Shown here: one piece after another, positions 34,243 through 43,350 of the stretch | Layout of the letters: each line of letters begins with the position of its first letter | Numbering within the stretch: position 1 is the stretch's first letter | Position numbers and translations under genes: made by a program | The notes under the pieces: model-generated | Told to the model about the DNA's origin: nothing | The model's database searches: none | What the model saw: the letters and a program-made list of their open reading frames with translations, nothing else | From: Coleofasciculus sp937127375 | Lineage (GTDB): Bacteria; Cyanobacteriota; Cyanobacteriia; Cyanobacteriales; Coleofasciculaceae | Assembly (NCBI GenBank): GCA_040218875.1 | Contig: JAVJQP010000017.1 | Direction: 5' to 3' (one strand) | DNA: 64,000 nt

Positions 34243-35424
34243 ATGCTTAGCCGAATCAAAGACCTCGCCCAAGAACTCGCACCGCGTCTGATTGAAATTC
34301 GCCGCCATATCCATGGTCATCCGGAATTGAGCGGTCAGGAATACCAAACGGCGGCTTATGTCGCGGGTGTGCTGTCGTCCTGTGGCATTGTTGTCCAAGA
34401 AGGGATTGCCAAGACGGGCGTGATTGGTGAGTTAGTTGGGGGGACTAATGAACGCTTAGTGGCGATTCGCACGGATATGGATGCGTTACCGATTACCGAA
34501 GCCGTTCCTCTGGAATTTGCCTCCCGCAAGATGGGGATAATGCATGCCTGTGGTCATGATGTTCACACCACGGTTGGTTTAGGCACGGCGATGGTGTTGT
34601 CCGGATTAGGCGAACAATTACCGGGAAATGTGCGCTTCTTGTTTCAACCTGCTGAAGAAATTGCCCAAGGCGCGAACTGGATGGTGCAGGATGGGGCGAT
34701 GAATGATGTCAGTGCCATTTTTGGGGTTCATGTGTTCCCGTCGATTCCGGGAGGTTCTATTGGTGTCCGGTATGGCGCACTTACGGCAGCGGCGGATGAC
34801 TTGGAAATCTTTATTACCGGGGAATCGGGTCATGGTGCCCGTCCCCATGAAGCCGTGGATGCGATTTGGATTGCGGCTCAGGTGATTACCACTTTACAGC
34901 AAGCGATTAGCCGCACTCAGAATCCTTTACGTCCGATAGTCTTGACAATTGGACAGATTAATGGTGGACGCGCCCCGAATGTGATCGCCGATCAAGTCCA
35001 TTTAGCCGGAACCGTGCGATCGCTCCACCCCGAAACGCACGCGAATCTGCCAGAATGGATTGAGTCAATTGTGGCAAATGTCTGCCAGATGTATGGCGCT
35101 CGCTATGAGGTAAGTTATCGCCGGGGTGTGCCTTCGGTGCAAAATGACTTAGCTTTAACTCAAATCTTAGAAGCATCTGCCAAAGAAGCCTGGGGAAGTG
35201 ATCGAGTGCAAATTTTACCCGAATCCTCTATGGGAGCCGAGGATTTTTCCATGTATCTAGAACATGCTCCGGGTACGATGTTCCGCCTCGGCGTCGGGTT
35301 TAAGGATAAGCCTAATTATCCCTTACACCATCCCCAATTTGAAGTGAATGAATCGGCGATTATTACAGGTGTGGTAACCCTGGCTTATTCTGTCTACAAA
35401 TATTGGCAACAGTCTGTTTTGTAG
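34243..35424 (+). CDS. M20-family amidohydrolase (hippurate/IAA-amino-acid hydrolase type)
   Basis: This 393-residue metallo-hydrolase belongs to the M20D group, which splits N-acyl amino acids. The metal ligands are C103 and H105 in MHACGHDVHTT, E138/E139 in FQPAEEIAQG, H163 in GVHVFP and a late His in PLHHPQFEV. The dimerisation (lid) domain lies at about 185-300. The start IRRHIHGHPELSGQE is the family signature at residues 20-33. The substrate is not certain; cyanobacteria often carry several copies. It stands alone, followed by an 85-bp repeat pair. Confidence 0.92.
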   Translation: MLSRIKDLAQELAPRLIEIRRHIHGHPELSGQEYQTAAYVAGVLSSCGIVVQEGIAKTGVIGELVGGTNERLVAIRTDMDALPITEAVPLEFASRKMGIMHACGHDVHTTVGLGTAMVLSGLGEQLPGNVRFLFQPAEEIAQGANWMVQDGAMNDVSAIFGVHVFPSIPGGSIGVRYGALTAAADDLEIFITGESGHGARPHEAVDAIWIAAQVITTLQQAISRTQNPLRPIVLTIGQINGGRAPNVIADQVHLAGTVRSLHPETHANLPEWIESIVANVCQMYGARYEVSYRRGVPSVQNDLALTQILEASAKEAWGSDRVQILPESSMGAEDFSMYLEHAPGTMFRLGVGFKDKPNYPLHHPQFEVNESAIITGVVTLAYSVYKYWQQSVL

Positions 35425-35442
35425 ATAAGGGAGTTTTAAGTT

Positions 35443-35612
35443 TTATCGATTGTAGGGGCGGGTTTGACTATTACCGTTTATTGTTGCTCCAGATGCGACT
35501 AAACCCGCCCCATCCCAGTGGAATAATTTATCGATTGTAGGGGCGGGTTTGACTATTACCGTTTATTGTTGCTCCAGATGCGATTAAACCCGCCCCATCC
35601 CAGTTTCTGCAA
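35443..35612. repeat. two tandem copies of an 85-bp unit
   Basis: TTTATCGATTGTAGGGGCGG starts near 35443 and again 85 bp later near 35528. Each unit includes TGTAGGGGCGGGTTTGACTA on the left and TAAACCCGCCCCATCCCAG on the right, so it is a palindromic member of the GGGCGGGTTT family. The two units differ at only a few bases. Confidence 0.9.
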
Positions 35613-35613
35613 A

Positions 35614-35875
35614 TTTTGGGCGATTGAATTGGCATATAATCAAGGCTGGCAATTGCCAGGTCAGATGAGTGGGTCTTACAATGAATTTGCACAACGCTGG
35701 GGAAATCCTGGATTTACTGAGTATGTCACTTTGTTGGAAAAGCAAGCGAATCAGGTATTGCCAGAGGCGTCAGAATCCATTCAACAGCAAGCCGAGTCTG
35801 CATTTTTGCAAGTTGCAATTAGAAGCCGAGTTTTGGCAAATGGCGTTTAATGCTGAAACGGATTGTGCCGAATAA
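35614..35875 (+). pseudogene. C-terminal remnant of a TenA-family gene, frameshifted
   Basis: The frame from 35614 encodes FWAIELAYNQGWQLPG, then YNEFAQRWGNPGFTEYV and LLEKQANQVLPEA, as in the second half of TenA/thiaminase-II proteins. A one-base shift near 35805-35815 moves the sequence into the next frame, where QLEAEFWQMAFNAETD completes the family end. The N-terminal half is missing, replaced by the second 85-bp repeat. A functional product is not expected. Confidence 0.72.
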
Positions 35876-35935
35876 TGGAACCCATTCCCCAGTTTCACTC
35901 AACCCTAACAACATATCACACGCAAGGAAAAAACT

Positions 35936-36355
35936 ATGACCCGCGCCATTATGGAAACGGAAAAAGGTACAATTCATCTAGATTTATTCGAGCAAGATGC
36001 TCCGAATACGGTGAAAAACTTTGTCGATCTCAGTGAAAAAGGATTCTATGACGGACTGAATTTTCATCGCGTTATTCCCGATTTTATGATTCAAGGCGGT
36101 TGTCCTCTGGGAACGGGTACGGGGGGTCCTGGCTATACGATTAACTGTGAAATTAACCCCAATAAGCATTTAGCTGGGTCATTATCCATGGCACATGCAG
36201 GTCGCAATACGGGCGGAAGTCAATTTTTTATTTGCCACTCGTCTCAACCCCATTTAGATGGCGTCCATACTGTTTTTGGTAAAACCGAAGATATGGATGT
36301 GGTTAATGCGATTCAAAAAGGCGATAAAATTCTTTCGGTGAAGATTGAAGAGTAA
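35936..36355 (+). CDS. cyclophilin-type peptidyl-prolyl isomerase
   Basis: This 139-residue enzyme is a minimal cytoplasmic cyclophilin that turns proline peptide bonds. Active-site residues are visible in NFHRVIPDFMIQGG (catalytic Arg), SMAHAGRNTGGSQFFI and the HLDGVHTVFGKT loop. There is no signal peptide. AAGGAAAAAAC just upstream of ATG 35936 provides the ribosome binding site. It is one of the shorter cyanobacterial cyclophilins and lacks the long N-terminal extension of the thylakoid-lumen type. Confidence 0.94.
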   Translation: MTRAIMETEKGTIHLDLFEQDAPNTVKNFVDLSEKGFYDGLNFHRVIPDFMIQGGCPLGTGTGGPGYTINCEINPNKHLAGSLSMAHAGRNTGGSQFFICHSSQPHLDGVHTVFGKTEDMDVVNAIQKGDKILSVKIEE

Positions 36356-36367
36356 TTGCCTGCTCAT

Positions 36368-36492
36368 TTAGTTGGAGGGCAACGCCAATTCAGAAAGGGG
36401 ATTGATGGGGTGAATCACGATAACATTTTCATCCTGATCATCCCCATTGTTGTACAGATAGTCAAAGGCGGCGGTATCATTTAGTAGCCTTG
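36368..36492 (-). pseudogene. unidentified gene remnant
   Basis: On the minus strand an open frame ending at TAA 36368-36370 reads RLLNDTAAFDYLYNNGDDQD, then ENVIVIHPINPLSELALPSN. It has the look of real protein with a natural C-terminus, but nothing recognisable lies upstream. It may be the last piece of a lost gene. I do not know the family. Confidence 0.35.
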
Positions 36493-36637
36493 AGCAATGG
36501 TGCGTTACACAACGCTTACGCACCCTACAATTTTGGGTTCATCTCATTAGAATTATTTTTTAGATTATCAAGTTTAATACACGACAATTTTTCTGGCGCA
36601 AGCCTGGCGCACCTACGGTGAAACGCTTAAATAATTG

Positions 36638-36671
36638 AAAAAGGCATTAGATTTTTACCTAATGCCTTTTT
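36638..36671. terminator. bidirectional Rho-independent terminator
   Basis: AAAAAGGCATTAG and CTAATGCCTTTTT pair perfectly around the loop ATTTTTAC. A-run and T-run on the two sides let it work in both directions, ending the cyclophilin transcript and the BON-domain gene transcript. Confidence 0.85.
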
Positions 36672-36701
36672 GGTCGATTATAGCTTCATATAGCTAACAG
36701 G

Positions 36702-37088
36702 TTAACCCACTGTCACTTGAGTCGTATCAACATCCTTGGCACCATTGACACCTCTAGCAACCTTCACCATCTTGTCTAAAATAGCCTGATTCGGAACCTT
36801 ACCTTTCAACACCACAGTGGTACTCGTTTGGGCGACATAAAGCGTATTGATGTCATCTAAATCCGGATCTTCATCAAACGCTAAAGCGACCCGCTTCGCT
36901 AAACCACTTTGGTCATATTCTCCATGTAAACCAAGACGTTCGGGAGGAGTGGTGGACAGTTTCGTCGTGGCTGGGGCTTCATCTGTTTTTGGGCGACTGG
37001 CGGCGGATGAAGGTTGCTGCTGTGTTGGAGGGTTTACTTTTGCCTCTTTTGGCTTGTCCATGCCAAATAGTCGTTGTAACCAACCCAT
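36702..37088 (-). CDS. BON-domain protein
   Basis: This 128-residue protein has a short N-terminal amphipathic segment (MGWLQRLFGM), a low-complexity Pro/Ser/Thr linker (about 15-52) and one BON domain (about 60-127). The latter includes INTLYVAQTSTTVVLKGKVP and the closing KVARGVNGAKDVDTTQVTV. BON domains bind phospholipids or hold proteins at membranes. No signal peptide is seen, so it probably works in the cytoplasm near the inner membrane. It ends at the shared terminator. Confidence 0.85.
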   Translation of the reverse strand: MGWLQRLFGMDKPKEAKVNPPTQQQPSSAASRPKTDEAPATTKLSTTPPERLGLHGEYDQSGLAKRVALAFDEDPDLDDINTLYVAQTSTTVVLKGKVPNQAILDKMVKVARGVNGAKDVDTTQVTVG

Positions 37089-37260
37089 ATTCTGTTAAAC
37101 TCCTCTTATACTTTGATGATTGATCCAACTATTATCGATTAAAGCTAGGAGTTTGAACATCTATCAATAAGAATAGTTATGGGTTATCAGTGGATGATTC
37201 GCTTTTATTGCTCAGGGTTTAAATCTACACTTTAATTAATCTATTTGAATCGGGGGTAGC

Positions 37261-38241
37261 ATGGTTGAAAAAATCGAGGCGTCGCACCCTATCAGTGACA
37301 GGGATAATCCGAATCATCATCAATCTTCTCTGGGACTATCCGCATTGACTCAGGATCAACTTAATACTTTAATCGCTAAGGCAAAAGTACAATGTAAAGG
37401 GGGACAATTGCCAACCTATATCCCCTTACTAGCGCAGGCAAATCCAAACTGGGTGGCGGTACAGGTACAAAGGATTCAGGGTGAGAGAGTAGCAGGGGGT
37501 GATATTAATCGCTCATTTCCCTTGATGAGTGTGATTAAGCCGTTTGTCTTGCTATTTTTGCTGGAACAATTGGGAACAGAGGCGGTATTTTCTCAGGTGG
37601 GGATGGAAGCGTCAGATCAGCCATTCAATTCCTTAGCGCAACTGCAAGCGGATCGGGGAAAGCCGCGTAACCCAATGATTAATAGTGGCGCGATCGCACT
37701 CGCTGGGCGTTTACCGGGTAAGGATGGGGCGTCTCGTTGTGAAAGCCTGCGCCAGTGGCTAAATCAGCGATCCCAGTCTCAGTTAGTTTTAGATGAGGCG
37801 ATGTTACAGTCGGTGCGTTCTCTCCCCAATGAACGGAATCACGCGATCGCGAATCTATTAGCCACCTCTGGCTATCTGGATCATCCAGAAATTGCCCTGG
37901 ATACCTACAATCACATCTGTTGTCTATCGGGAACGGTGACGGATTTAGCTCAACTGGGGATGCTGCTGGTGCAGGATAATAGCATGATATCACCTGAACA
38001 CTGCCGCATGGTTAACGACATTCTGATCACCTGTGGATTGTATCAAGCCTCCAGTCGCTTCGCGGCGGATGTTGGATTACCAACCAAGTCAGGGGTGAGT
38101 GGGGCGATGGTTTCTATCGTACCGTCTCAGGGTGCGATCGCCTGTTATTCTCCGGCGTTAGATGAGATGGGGAATTCTCAAGCCGGGTTGTTTATTGTTC
38201 AGCAATTGGCGCAGGATTTAGAGTTGAGTGTTTTGGGTTAA
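37261..38241 (+). CDS. glsA: glutaminase
   Basis: This 326-residue enzyme belongs to the serine-dependent beta-lactamase-like glutaminases, which hydrolyse glutamine to glutamate and ammonia. The catalytic S-x-x-K is S90/K93 in FPLMSVIKPF. Other conserved segments are RGKPRNPMINSGAIA and NHICCLSGTVTDLA. The end includes SGVSGAMVSIVPSQGAIACY. The first 30 residues are a polar extension. The family consensus around the serine is more often SISK, so the site is slightly unusual but intact. Confidence 0.93.
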   Translation: MVEKIEASHPISDRDNPNHHQSSLGLSALTQDQLNTLIAKAKVQCKGGQLPTYIPLLAQANPNWVAVQVQRIQGERVAGGDINRSFPLMSVIKPFVLLFLLEQLGTEAVFSQVGMEASDQPFNSLAQLQADRGKPRNPMINSGAIALAGRLPGKDGASRCESLRQWLNQRSQSQLVLDEAMLQSVRSLPNERNHAIANLLATSGYLDHPEIALDTYNHICCLSGTVTDLAQLGMLLVQDNSMISPEHCRMVNDILITCGLYQASSRFAADVGLPTKSGVSGAMVSIVPSQGAIACYSPALDEMGNSQAGLFIVQQLAQDLELSVLG

Positions 38242-38261
38242 TTTTCAGCATCGGAATGATA

Positions 38262-38400
38262 TTTTTTTAACGCAGAGAGACGCAGAGGGAAAGCGCAGAG
38301 GTTCGCAGAGGGGTTGTTTGATCAAGATTGTGTAGGGTTTTGAAATTGTTGGAAATACTAGGTTAGTCGTCTTTAGACGACTTTAGCTTTTAGCCTTGGG
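38262..38400. repeat. CGCAGAG-type repeat and two hairpins
   Basis: AACGCAGAGAGACGCAGAGG with further CGCAGAG copies (38270-38312) has an inverse relative at 43970-44018 (CTCTGCGTCCCTCTGCG). Next come the hairpins AGTCGTCTTTAGACGACT and GCCTTGGGTTTTAACCTAAGGC (38365-38413), of the type found at 4850 and 54713. Confidence 0.65.
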
Positions 38401-38444
38401 TTTTAACCTAAGGCGGGTTAATGGGACAGTGCAAAAAGTAATTA

Positions 38445-39569
38445 TTAATACAATTCATATTTCAGGAATGTGCAAGAAATAGACCCGTTATACACCGGAA
38501 TCCGTCGCGATGCTTTTAATCCTACTCGCTTTGCCAACTGCTTATTCCCAGTTAAAATAAATGCTGTCCAGCCTTTAAACCGTTGTTTAAAAATATCACC
38601 GAGTAATTTATATAACTCTCCCAGTTCCTGAGCATTCCCTAACCGTTCTCCGTAAGGAGGATTGCAGATAATTATTCCGCGATCGCCTGGCGGTTCTAGT
38701 TGGGAAAGGTCTTGTTGAAGAAAGGTAATCTGATCTAAAATGCCACAATCCTGGGCATTACTCCGGGCTTGGTTGAGGATATCCGCCTCGCGATCGCACC
38801 CTATAATCGGTGCGGCTAATTCCTGGTGCTGACAGGCTTTTGCCTGGTTGAGGAGTTGTTGCCAAAGGGTGGGATTAAAGTCTAACCAATGCTCAAATCC
38901 AAACTGTTCTCGAAACAAGCCAGGAGCAATATTTAAACTGATTAAACTAGCTTCTAAAGGTATCGTTCCTGAACCACACATGGGGTCTACTAACGGTAAC
39001 TGGGGATGCCATTCTGCTAATTCTAACAATGCAGCCGCTAAGGTTTCTTTCAGGGGAGCAAGCCCCATGGCAGATCGATATCCGCGTCGATGTAGACTGG
39101 TTCCTGAACTATCTAAACTGAGAATACATCGATTTTGATGAAGATGAACATTAACTAACAAGTCAGGCTTGTCTATATTAACACTCGACCGCTTCCCAAA
39201 CTGACTGCGTTGTTGATCAACGATCGCATTCTTTACCTGGAGGGCGGTAAAGTGGCTATGATTAAGCTGTTCCGTCTTTCCGGTTGCATTCACAGCCAAG
39301 GTTTGCTGCGGTTTCAGGTATTGTGCCCAGGGGATAGTTTGCACTCCCTGATACAGTTGTTTCGCATTCGCACAAGGAAATTCGGCTAAAACAACCAGTA
39401 CCCGGAAAATCGTTCTCGCCCAGAGATTCACCCGATACATTAACGCCGTATCCCCCTGAAAATGCACTCCCGTAAAATCCGGATGCACCTCCTGCGCCCC
39501 TAGGTGTTCAAGTTCTTGCGCCGCAATGGGTTCTAATCCACGGGCGACTGTAGCAAAGTAATGGTTCAC
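38445..39569 (-). CDS. THUMP-domain class I RNA methyltransferase (RlmL N-terminal type)
   Basis: This 374-residue protein matches the N-terminal half of E. coli RlmL, which methylates N2 of a guanosine (G2445) in 23S rRNA. The THUMP RNA-binding domain covers about 45-155. The SAM site is VDPMCGSGTIPLEAS (about 195-209) and the catalytic motif IV is IICNPPYGERLG. There is no fused RlmK half, as expected for this shorter version. The start ATG at 39569 is supported by MNHYFATVARGLEPIAAQEL, the family beginning. Confidence 0.92.
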   Translation of the reverse strand: MNHYFATVARGLEPIAAQELEHLGAQEVHPDFTGVHFQGDTALMYRVNLWARTIFRVLVVLAEFPCANAKQLYQGVQTIPWAQYLKPQQTLAVNATGKTEQLNHSHFTALQVKNAIVDQQRSQFGKRSSVNIDKPDLLVNVHLHQNRCILSLDSSGTSLHRRGYRSAMGLAPLKETLAAALLELAEWHPQLPLVDPMCGSGTIPLEASLISLNIAPGLFREQFGFEHWLDFNPTLWQQLLNQAKACQHQELAAPIIGCDREADILNQARSNAQDCGILDQITFLQQDLSQLEPPGDRGIIICNPPYGERLGNAQELGELYKLLGDIFKQRFKGWTAFILTGNKQLAKRVGLKASRRIPVYNGSISCTFLKYELY

Positions 39570-39625
39570 GTTTTATGCAGGTGGGGATTGTCATTGGTCA
39601 TTGGTCATTGTAGGTACGAAGCGTG

Positions 39626-40351
39626 TCAGAAGCGCGAGTCATCAGAATCATCAAATAACTGGGTCATGTAGTCAAAGTTTCCTTCACCGACATTTTTTCG
39701 CAAGATGTTGATAATCGTTTCTGGGTTATCGTAAGGACCACTAATATAAAAGGGTTTACCATTGCGACCCATTTGAATTTTGGGTTGACCACTCCACTTA
39801 CCTAAATGAAATCGCGATTGCTGAAAATCTTGATGGGGTTTAAATCCTAATTGTTCGGCATAGTCTACGGCACTATACACTAGGGCTTGGGCTTGTTCAA
39901 GGGTAATTTTTTGAGAACCTTCGGGAAAGCCTTGATAGGCATAGTCTAACATCTGTTTATATTCACTGGAATTGAATTGGCGCGGACCCATGGTATCTTT
40001 GACGCCGAGACACCATAAATCCAGTAAGTAAGTACAAACGGTGAATCGGTCATACTTGGCTTTGCGGGTAATACAGACTAGGGCTAACCCTCCGTCAAGA
40101 TTGTCCTCAGTTTCTTCAATTGGCTCTGAATTGTCATGGAGATAATAGTCCGCACAGTTAGCGTTGACGAAGCATTCACAAACGGGTTCTAATTCCCCTG
40201 AAGCAACACGGGAAAGTGTTTTTTCCTCCGCCTGTTCTTTGATATAGGCGGTGACTTCAGCCGCCCGTAATCCTAATTTGCGAGCAATTTGTTTGGGTGT
40301 TAAGTTGCGATCGCGTAGTTCGGTGATTTCCTGTTTTTGTTCGGGTGTCAT
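39626..40351 (-). CDS. helix-turn-helix protein of unknown function
   Basis: This 241-residue protein begins with a helix-turn-helix of the resolvase/sigma type (TPEQKQEITELRDRNLTPKQ, then IARKLGLRAAEVTAYIKEQ, residues 2-41). A linker with a Cys pair (PVCECFVNANCADYYLHD) follows. The rest is a globular domain with RKAKYDRFTVCTYLLDLWCLGVKD and RNGKPFYISGPYDNPETIIN, which I do not recognise. Such proteins are found widely in cyanobacteria with no assigned role. It stands between an RNA methyltransferase and the TPR giant, without an operon. Confidence 0.7.
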   Translation of the reverse strand: MTPEQKQEITELRDRNLTPKQIARKLGLRAAEVTAYIKEQAEEKTLSRVASGELEPVCECFVNANCADYYLHDNSEPIEETEDNLDGGLALVCITRKAKYDRFTVCTYLLDLWCLGVKDTMGPRQFNSSEYKQMLDYAYQGFPEGSQKITLEQAQALVYSAVDYAEQLGFKPHQDFQQSRFHLGKWSGQPKIQMGRNGKPFYISGPYDNPETIINILRKNVGEGNFDYMTQLFDDSDDSRF

Positions 40352-40410
40352 AGTTTTGTCTTATGTTATTCGTCATACTCGAAGAGTTTTGTCGAGCAGT
40401 GATCGGTGAG

Positions 40411-40500
40411 GTAGGGCGGGTTTTGTTTTTAGTCCCTAAACCCGCCCCTACAGATTCCCTAAACCCGCCCCTACAATTGTGGCTAAACCCCCTCCTACAG
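40411..40500. repeat. cluster of AAACCCGCCCCTACA arms
   Basis: One GTAGGGCGGGTTTT arm is followed by two direct copies of CCCTAAACCCGCCCCTACA and a decayed third (CTAAACCCCCTCCTACAG). It is a small amplified member of the GGGCGGGTTT family. It lies at the 3' end of the TPR gene. Confidence 0.8.
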
Positions 40501-40509
40501 CTATAGGTT

Positions 40510-43164
40510 TCATTGTTCAATCAATCTCCAGAAGCGATCATCTTGAGCGATCGCGTCAAAATCCAAATCAGTTCTGGCTTCCTGACGATACGCCGGATTC
40601 AGGGCGATCGCTTTCTCTAAGTTGTCGATACTGAAGTGAGCCTGACGTTGGTGAGCATAGCCGATGGCTTTCTGATAAAAAGCCGGAGCATAATCGGGTT
40701 GAATGGCTAATGCCTGATCATAGCTCTCTAAGGCTTCCTGCTCTCGTTTTAACTTGAGTAACATATTACCCTTATATGTCCAAGCCTTATAAGAATCGGG
40801 TTTCAGTTCAATCGCCTTCTCAAACGAGGTTACCGCCTCTTCATACCGTTCCAATACCGCCAAGGCTAAGCCGCGATTAAACCAGGCGACGCCATCATCC
40901 GGTTGCACTTGCACGGCTTTGTCAAAGGAATTATACGCCTCTTCGTGTTGTTGGAGTGCGCCGAGTACCACGCCCCGATTCACCCAGGCTTCATGGTAAT
41001 CGGGTTTGATTTCCAACGCCTGCTCAAAGGATGCGATCGCATCTTCCCGGCGTTTCAATCTCCCTAGCATCATTCCCCGATTTAGCCATGCTTTGTAATC
41101 ATCAGGCTGGATTTGAATCACCTTATTGAACGCCACTAACGCCCCTTCATAGCGCTGTAATTCTCGCAAAGTTAATCCGCGATAGTACCAGGTATCCGGG
41201 GCTTCGGGGGCGAGTTCTAGTCCCCGATCCAAGGATGCGATCGCGTCTTGGTAGCGTTGTAATTCCCACAAGGCGACACCGCGCTGATGCCAGAGATTCG
41301 AGTTATCGGGTTGTAGTTCTAAGGCTTGATCATACCGGGCGATCGCCTCTTCATAGTCACCTTGGGTAAATAAATTATCTCCCTGATTAATATAGTCCTT
41401 GACATTCAAGAAAAACTCTGGATGATTCTCATTCAATCGTTCCAGTTGTTCAGTCAGGGGTTGGATTTGTTGCAGGACATCAGATAAGGCGGATTCGGCA
41501 ATTTCCGTGGGCGTAATCTCTGCCAACTTTTGCAGGATTTCCTCTTTTTGTCGCTTAGCATCAGATTGGATATCTGTCAACTCATCGGTTAACATAGACT
41601 CCAGTTTTTCCAGGCTTTGGAATGCCTGATCTTTGCGTTCTTGAATCGCCGACTGGAATTGGGAAAATTGGCTGGTAAACTCGCTTTGGATTTGACTCAA
41701 GCGTTGCCGGGTTTGGTCGCGGTTTTCTTGTAACCCCGATTGCGTCGTTGAAAGTTGACTGGTTACCTCCTGTTCCAATTTTGTCAAATTGCCCAAGGTT
41801 TGATCAATCTCTCCTTGAATTTGCGATTGGGATTGTTCCAGTTGGCGTGTCACATCTTTGCGTAATCGTTCCACATCCTCAAACGCTGTCGCTTGTTGCT
41901 GTTGCGCCCGTTGTTCAGCTTCAGTTTTAATCTCCGTCAATTGGGGCGAGAACTCTGAGGCGAGGCGTTGCAGATTCTCTAGAATACTCTCCCGTTCTTG
42001 TTTCGTGGTGGTTTGCAGTTGGGTTAATTGCTGTTTAAACTCGGTTTCCGCCTGTTGCAAATTCTGTAAAATCGTCGCTTTTTGATTATCCAGTGACCCT
42101 TTCACTTGGTCAAGCTGGGGGGTAAACTCCTTCTGGAGTTTTTCTAAGTTCTGGAGAATCCTATCCCGTTGTTTTTGTGCCTGGTTTTGCAGTTGGGTTA
42201 ATTGCTGACCAAACTCGGTTTCTGTTTTTTGCAAGCGCTGGATAATCGCCGCTTTTTCCCCTTGAGCCGCCTGTTGTAGTTTCGAGAGTTCTGGGGCAAA
42301 TTCGGCACTCAGTTGTTCTAAACTCTGGAGAATTCCATCCCGTTGGCTTTGGGTTTGGTTAAACAGTTCCGCCAGTTGATTACTAAACGCCGTTTCTGAA
42401 TTTTTCAGGTTTTCCACCACCCGATCTTTTTCGGTGTGGGTATCCTGTTGCAATTTCGCCAGTTCCGGGGGAAATTTAGCGCTTAATTGTTTCAGGTTCT
42501 CCAGGGTATCTGTTTGTTCCGATTCAACCTGAGAACGCAGTTGGGATAAATGATCAGAAAACTCGTTATCGGTTTTAGCCAGGGCTTTTTGGGCGTCTTT
42601 AATATGGGTATTTAAATCCCGCAGTGCTTGTTGTTGAGAGTCCGAGAGTTCACTCAGAAGCTGGGATGACTCCTTCTGCTTCATGCCAATATCTTCATAG
42701 AAGTCATCAGCTTCTCGATTCAAATCATTGGCTAAATCTTCGGTACGTTCCAGAATCGCTTGTACCTGTTGATTCGCTTGATTAATCTTCCCTTCCAAGT
42801 CGGTTAATTCATTCAGATGCGCCCGCACCAAATCCGCCACCTCACGAATTACCGCCCGTCGCAACAGGAATAAGCCAACAATCGCCGCAACTAACAGCAG
42901 CGCTAAAACCGCCAGGAGGACATTAAACAGGGTGGTGGTGCGACTAAAGGCGCGATTAGCTTCCGCCTGCACCTGTTCTTGGATACGTTGTTCCTCCCGC
43001 AACTGTTCCAACTCTTGTTCCTCAGAATCAGACAGCGCTTGAGATACTGGCGCATCTTGGGCGATGGATTGAGGCTGGATAACGCCAACAGACAATAGGA
43101 TAGTCGAAAAGACGACCGTACTTAACGATAGGAATGCCAAAGTCACCGAATTTATGCGCTTCAT
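40510..43164 (-). CDS. membrane-anchored coiled-coil protein with C-terminal TPR repeats
   Basis: This 884-residue protein has an N-terminal hydrophobic stretch (about 7-32), then a membrane helix (about 80-104, LFNVLLAVLALLLVAAIVGLF). A coiled coil of some 450 residues (about 125-590) follows, with an internal period of about 58 residues (QRDRILQNLEKLQKEF ... TEFKQQLTQLQ). Eight TPR units (about 605-865, NPDNSNLWHQRGVALWEL-like) form the end. It should stand as a rod from the membrane holding a protein-binding TPR head. No catalytic domain is present. The start ATG at 43164 follows from the signal-like N-terminus. Confidence 0.85.
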   Translation of the reverse strand: MKRINSVTLAFLSLSTVVFSTILLSVGVIQPQSIAQDAPVSQALSDSEEQELEQLREEQRIQEQVQAEANRAFSRTTTLFNVLLAVLALLLVAAIVGLFLLRRAVIREVADLVRAHLNELTDLEGKINQANQQVQAILERTEDLANDLNREADDFYEDIGMKQKESSQLLSELSDSQQQALRDLNTHIKDAQKALAKTDNEFSDHLSQLRSQVESEQTDTLENLKQLSAKFPPELAKLQQDTHTEKDRVVENLKNSETAFSNQLAELFNQTQSQRDGILQSLEQLSAEFAPELSKLQQAAQGEKAAIIQRLQKTETEFGQQLTQLQNQAQKQRDRILQNLEKLQKEFTPQLDQVKGSLDNQKATILQNLQQAETEFKQQLTQLQTTTKQERESILENLQRLASEFSPQLTEIKTEAEQRAQQQQATAFEDVERLRKDVTRQLEQSQSQIQGEIDQTLGNLTKLEQEVTSQLSTTQSGLQENRDQTRQRLSQIQSEFTSQFSQFQSAIQERKDQAFQSLEKLESMLTDELTDIQSDAKRQKEEILQKLAEITPTEIAESALSDVLQQIQPLTEQLERLNENHPEFFLNVKDYINQGDNLFTQGDYEEAIARYDQALELQPDNSNLWHQRGVALWELQRYQDAIASLDRGLELAPEAPDTWYYRGLTLRELQRYEGALVAFNKVIQIQPDDYKAWLNRGMMLGRLKRREDAIASFEQALEIKPDYHEAWVNRGVVLGALQQHEEAYNSFDKAVQVQPDDGVAWFNRGLALAVLERYEEAVTSFEKAIELKPDSYKAWTYKGNMLLKLKREQEALESYDQALAIQPDYAPAFYQKAIGYAHQRQAHFSIDNLEKAIALNPAYRQEARTDLDFDAIAQDDRFWRLIEQ

Positions 43165-43244
43165 CAGAACGTCCTTTGCCTATTGCTCTCCCGTTGCCAT
43201 CTGATTTCTAACCTTACCTCAAAATCACTATCGCTGACTCAAGC

Positions 43245-43318
43245 TAGTGGCGTGGCACAGCTAAAATGGTGGAATAGATTTGACCATTGAATCGGGCGCA
43301 CGTCTGTGCGCCCCTACA
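43245..43318. repeat. 74-bp dispersed element (GGGCGCACG family)
   Basis: This element runs from TAGTGGCGTGGCACAGCTAA to GCGCCCCTACA. It is nearly identical to 56638-56710; the inner hairpin is GGGCGCACGTCTGTGCGCCC. A fragment lies at 61708-61733. Confidence 0.88.
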
Positions 43319-43350
43319 TTTCCGGGCGTAATTCTAATTCAATTCACCCA

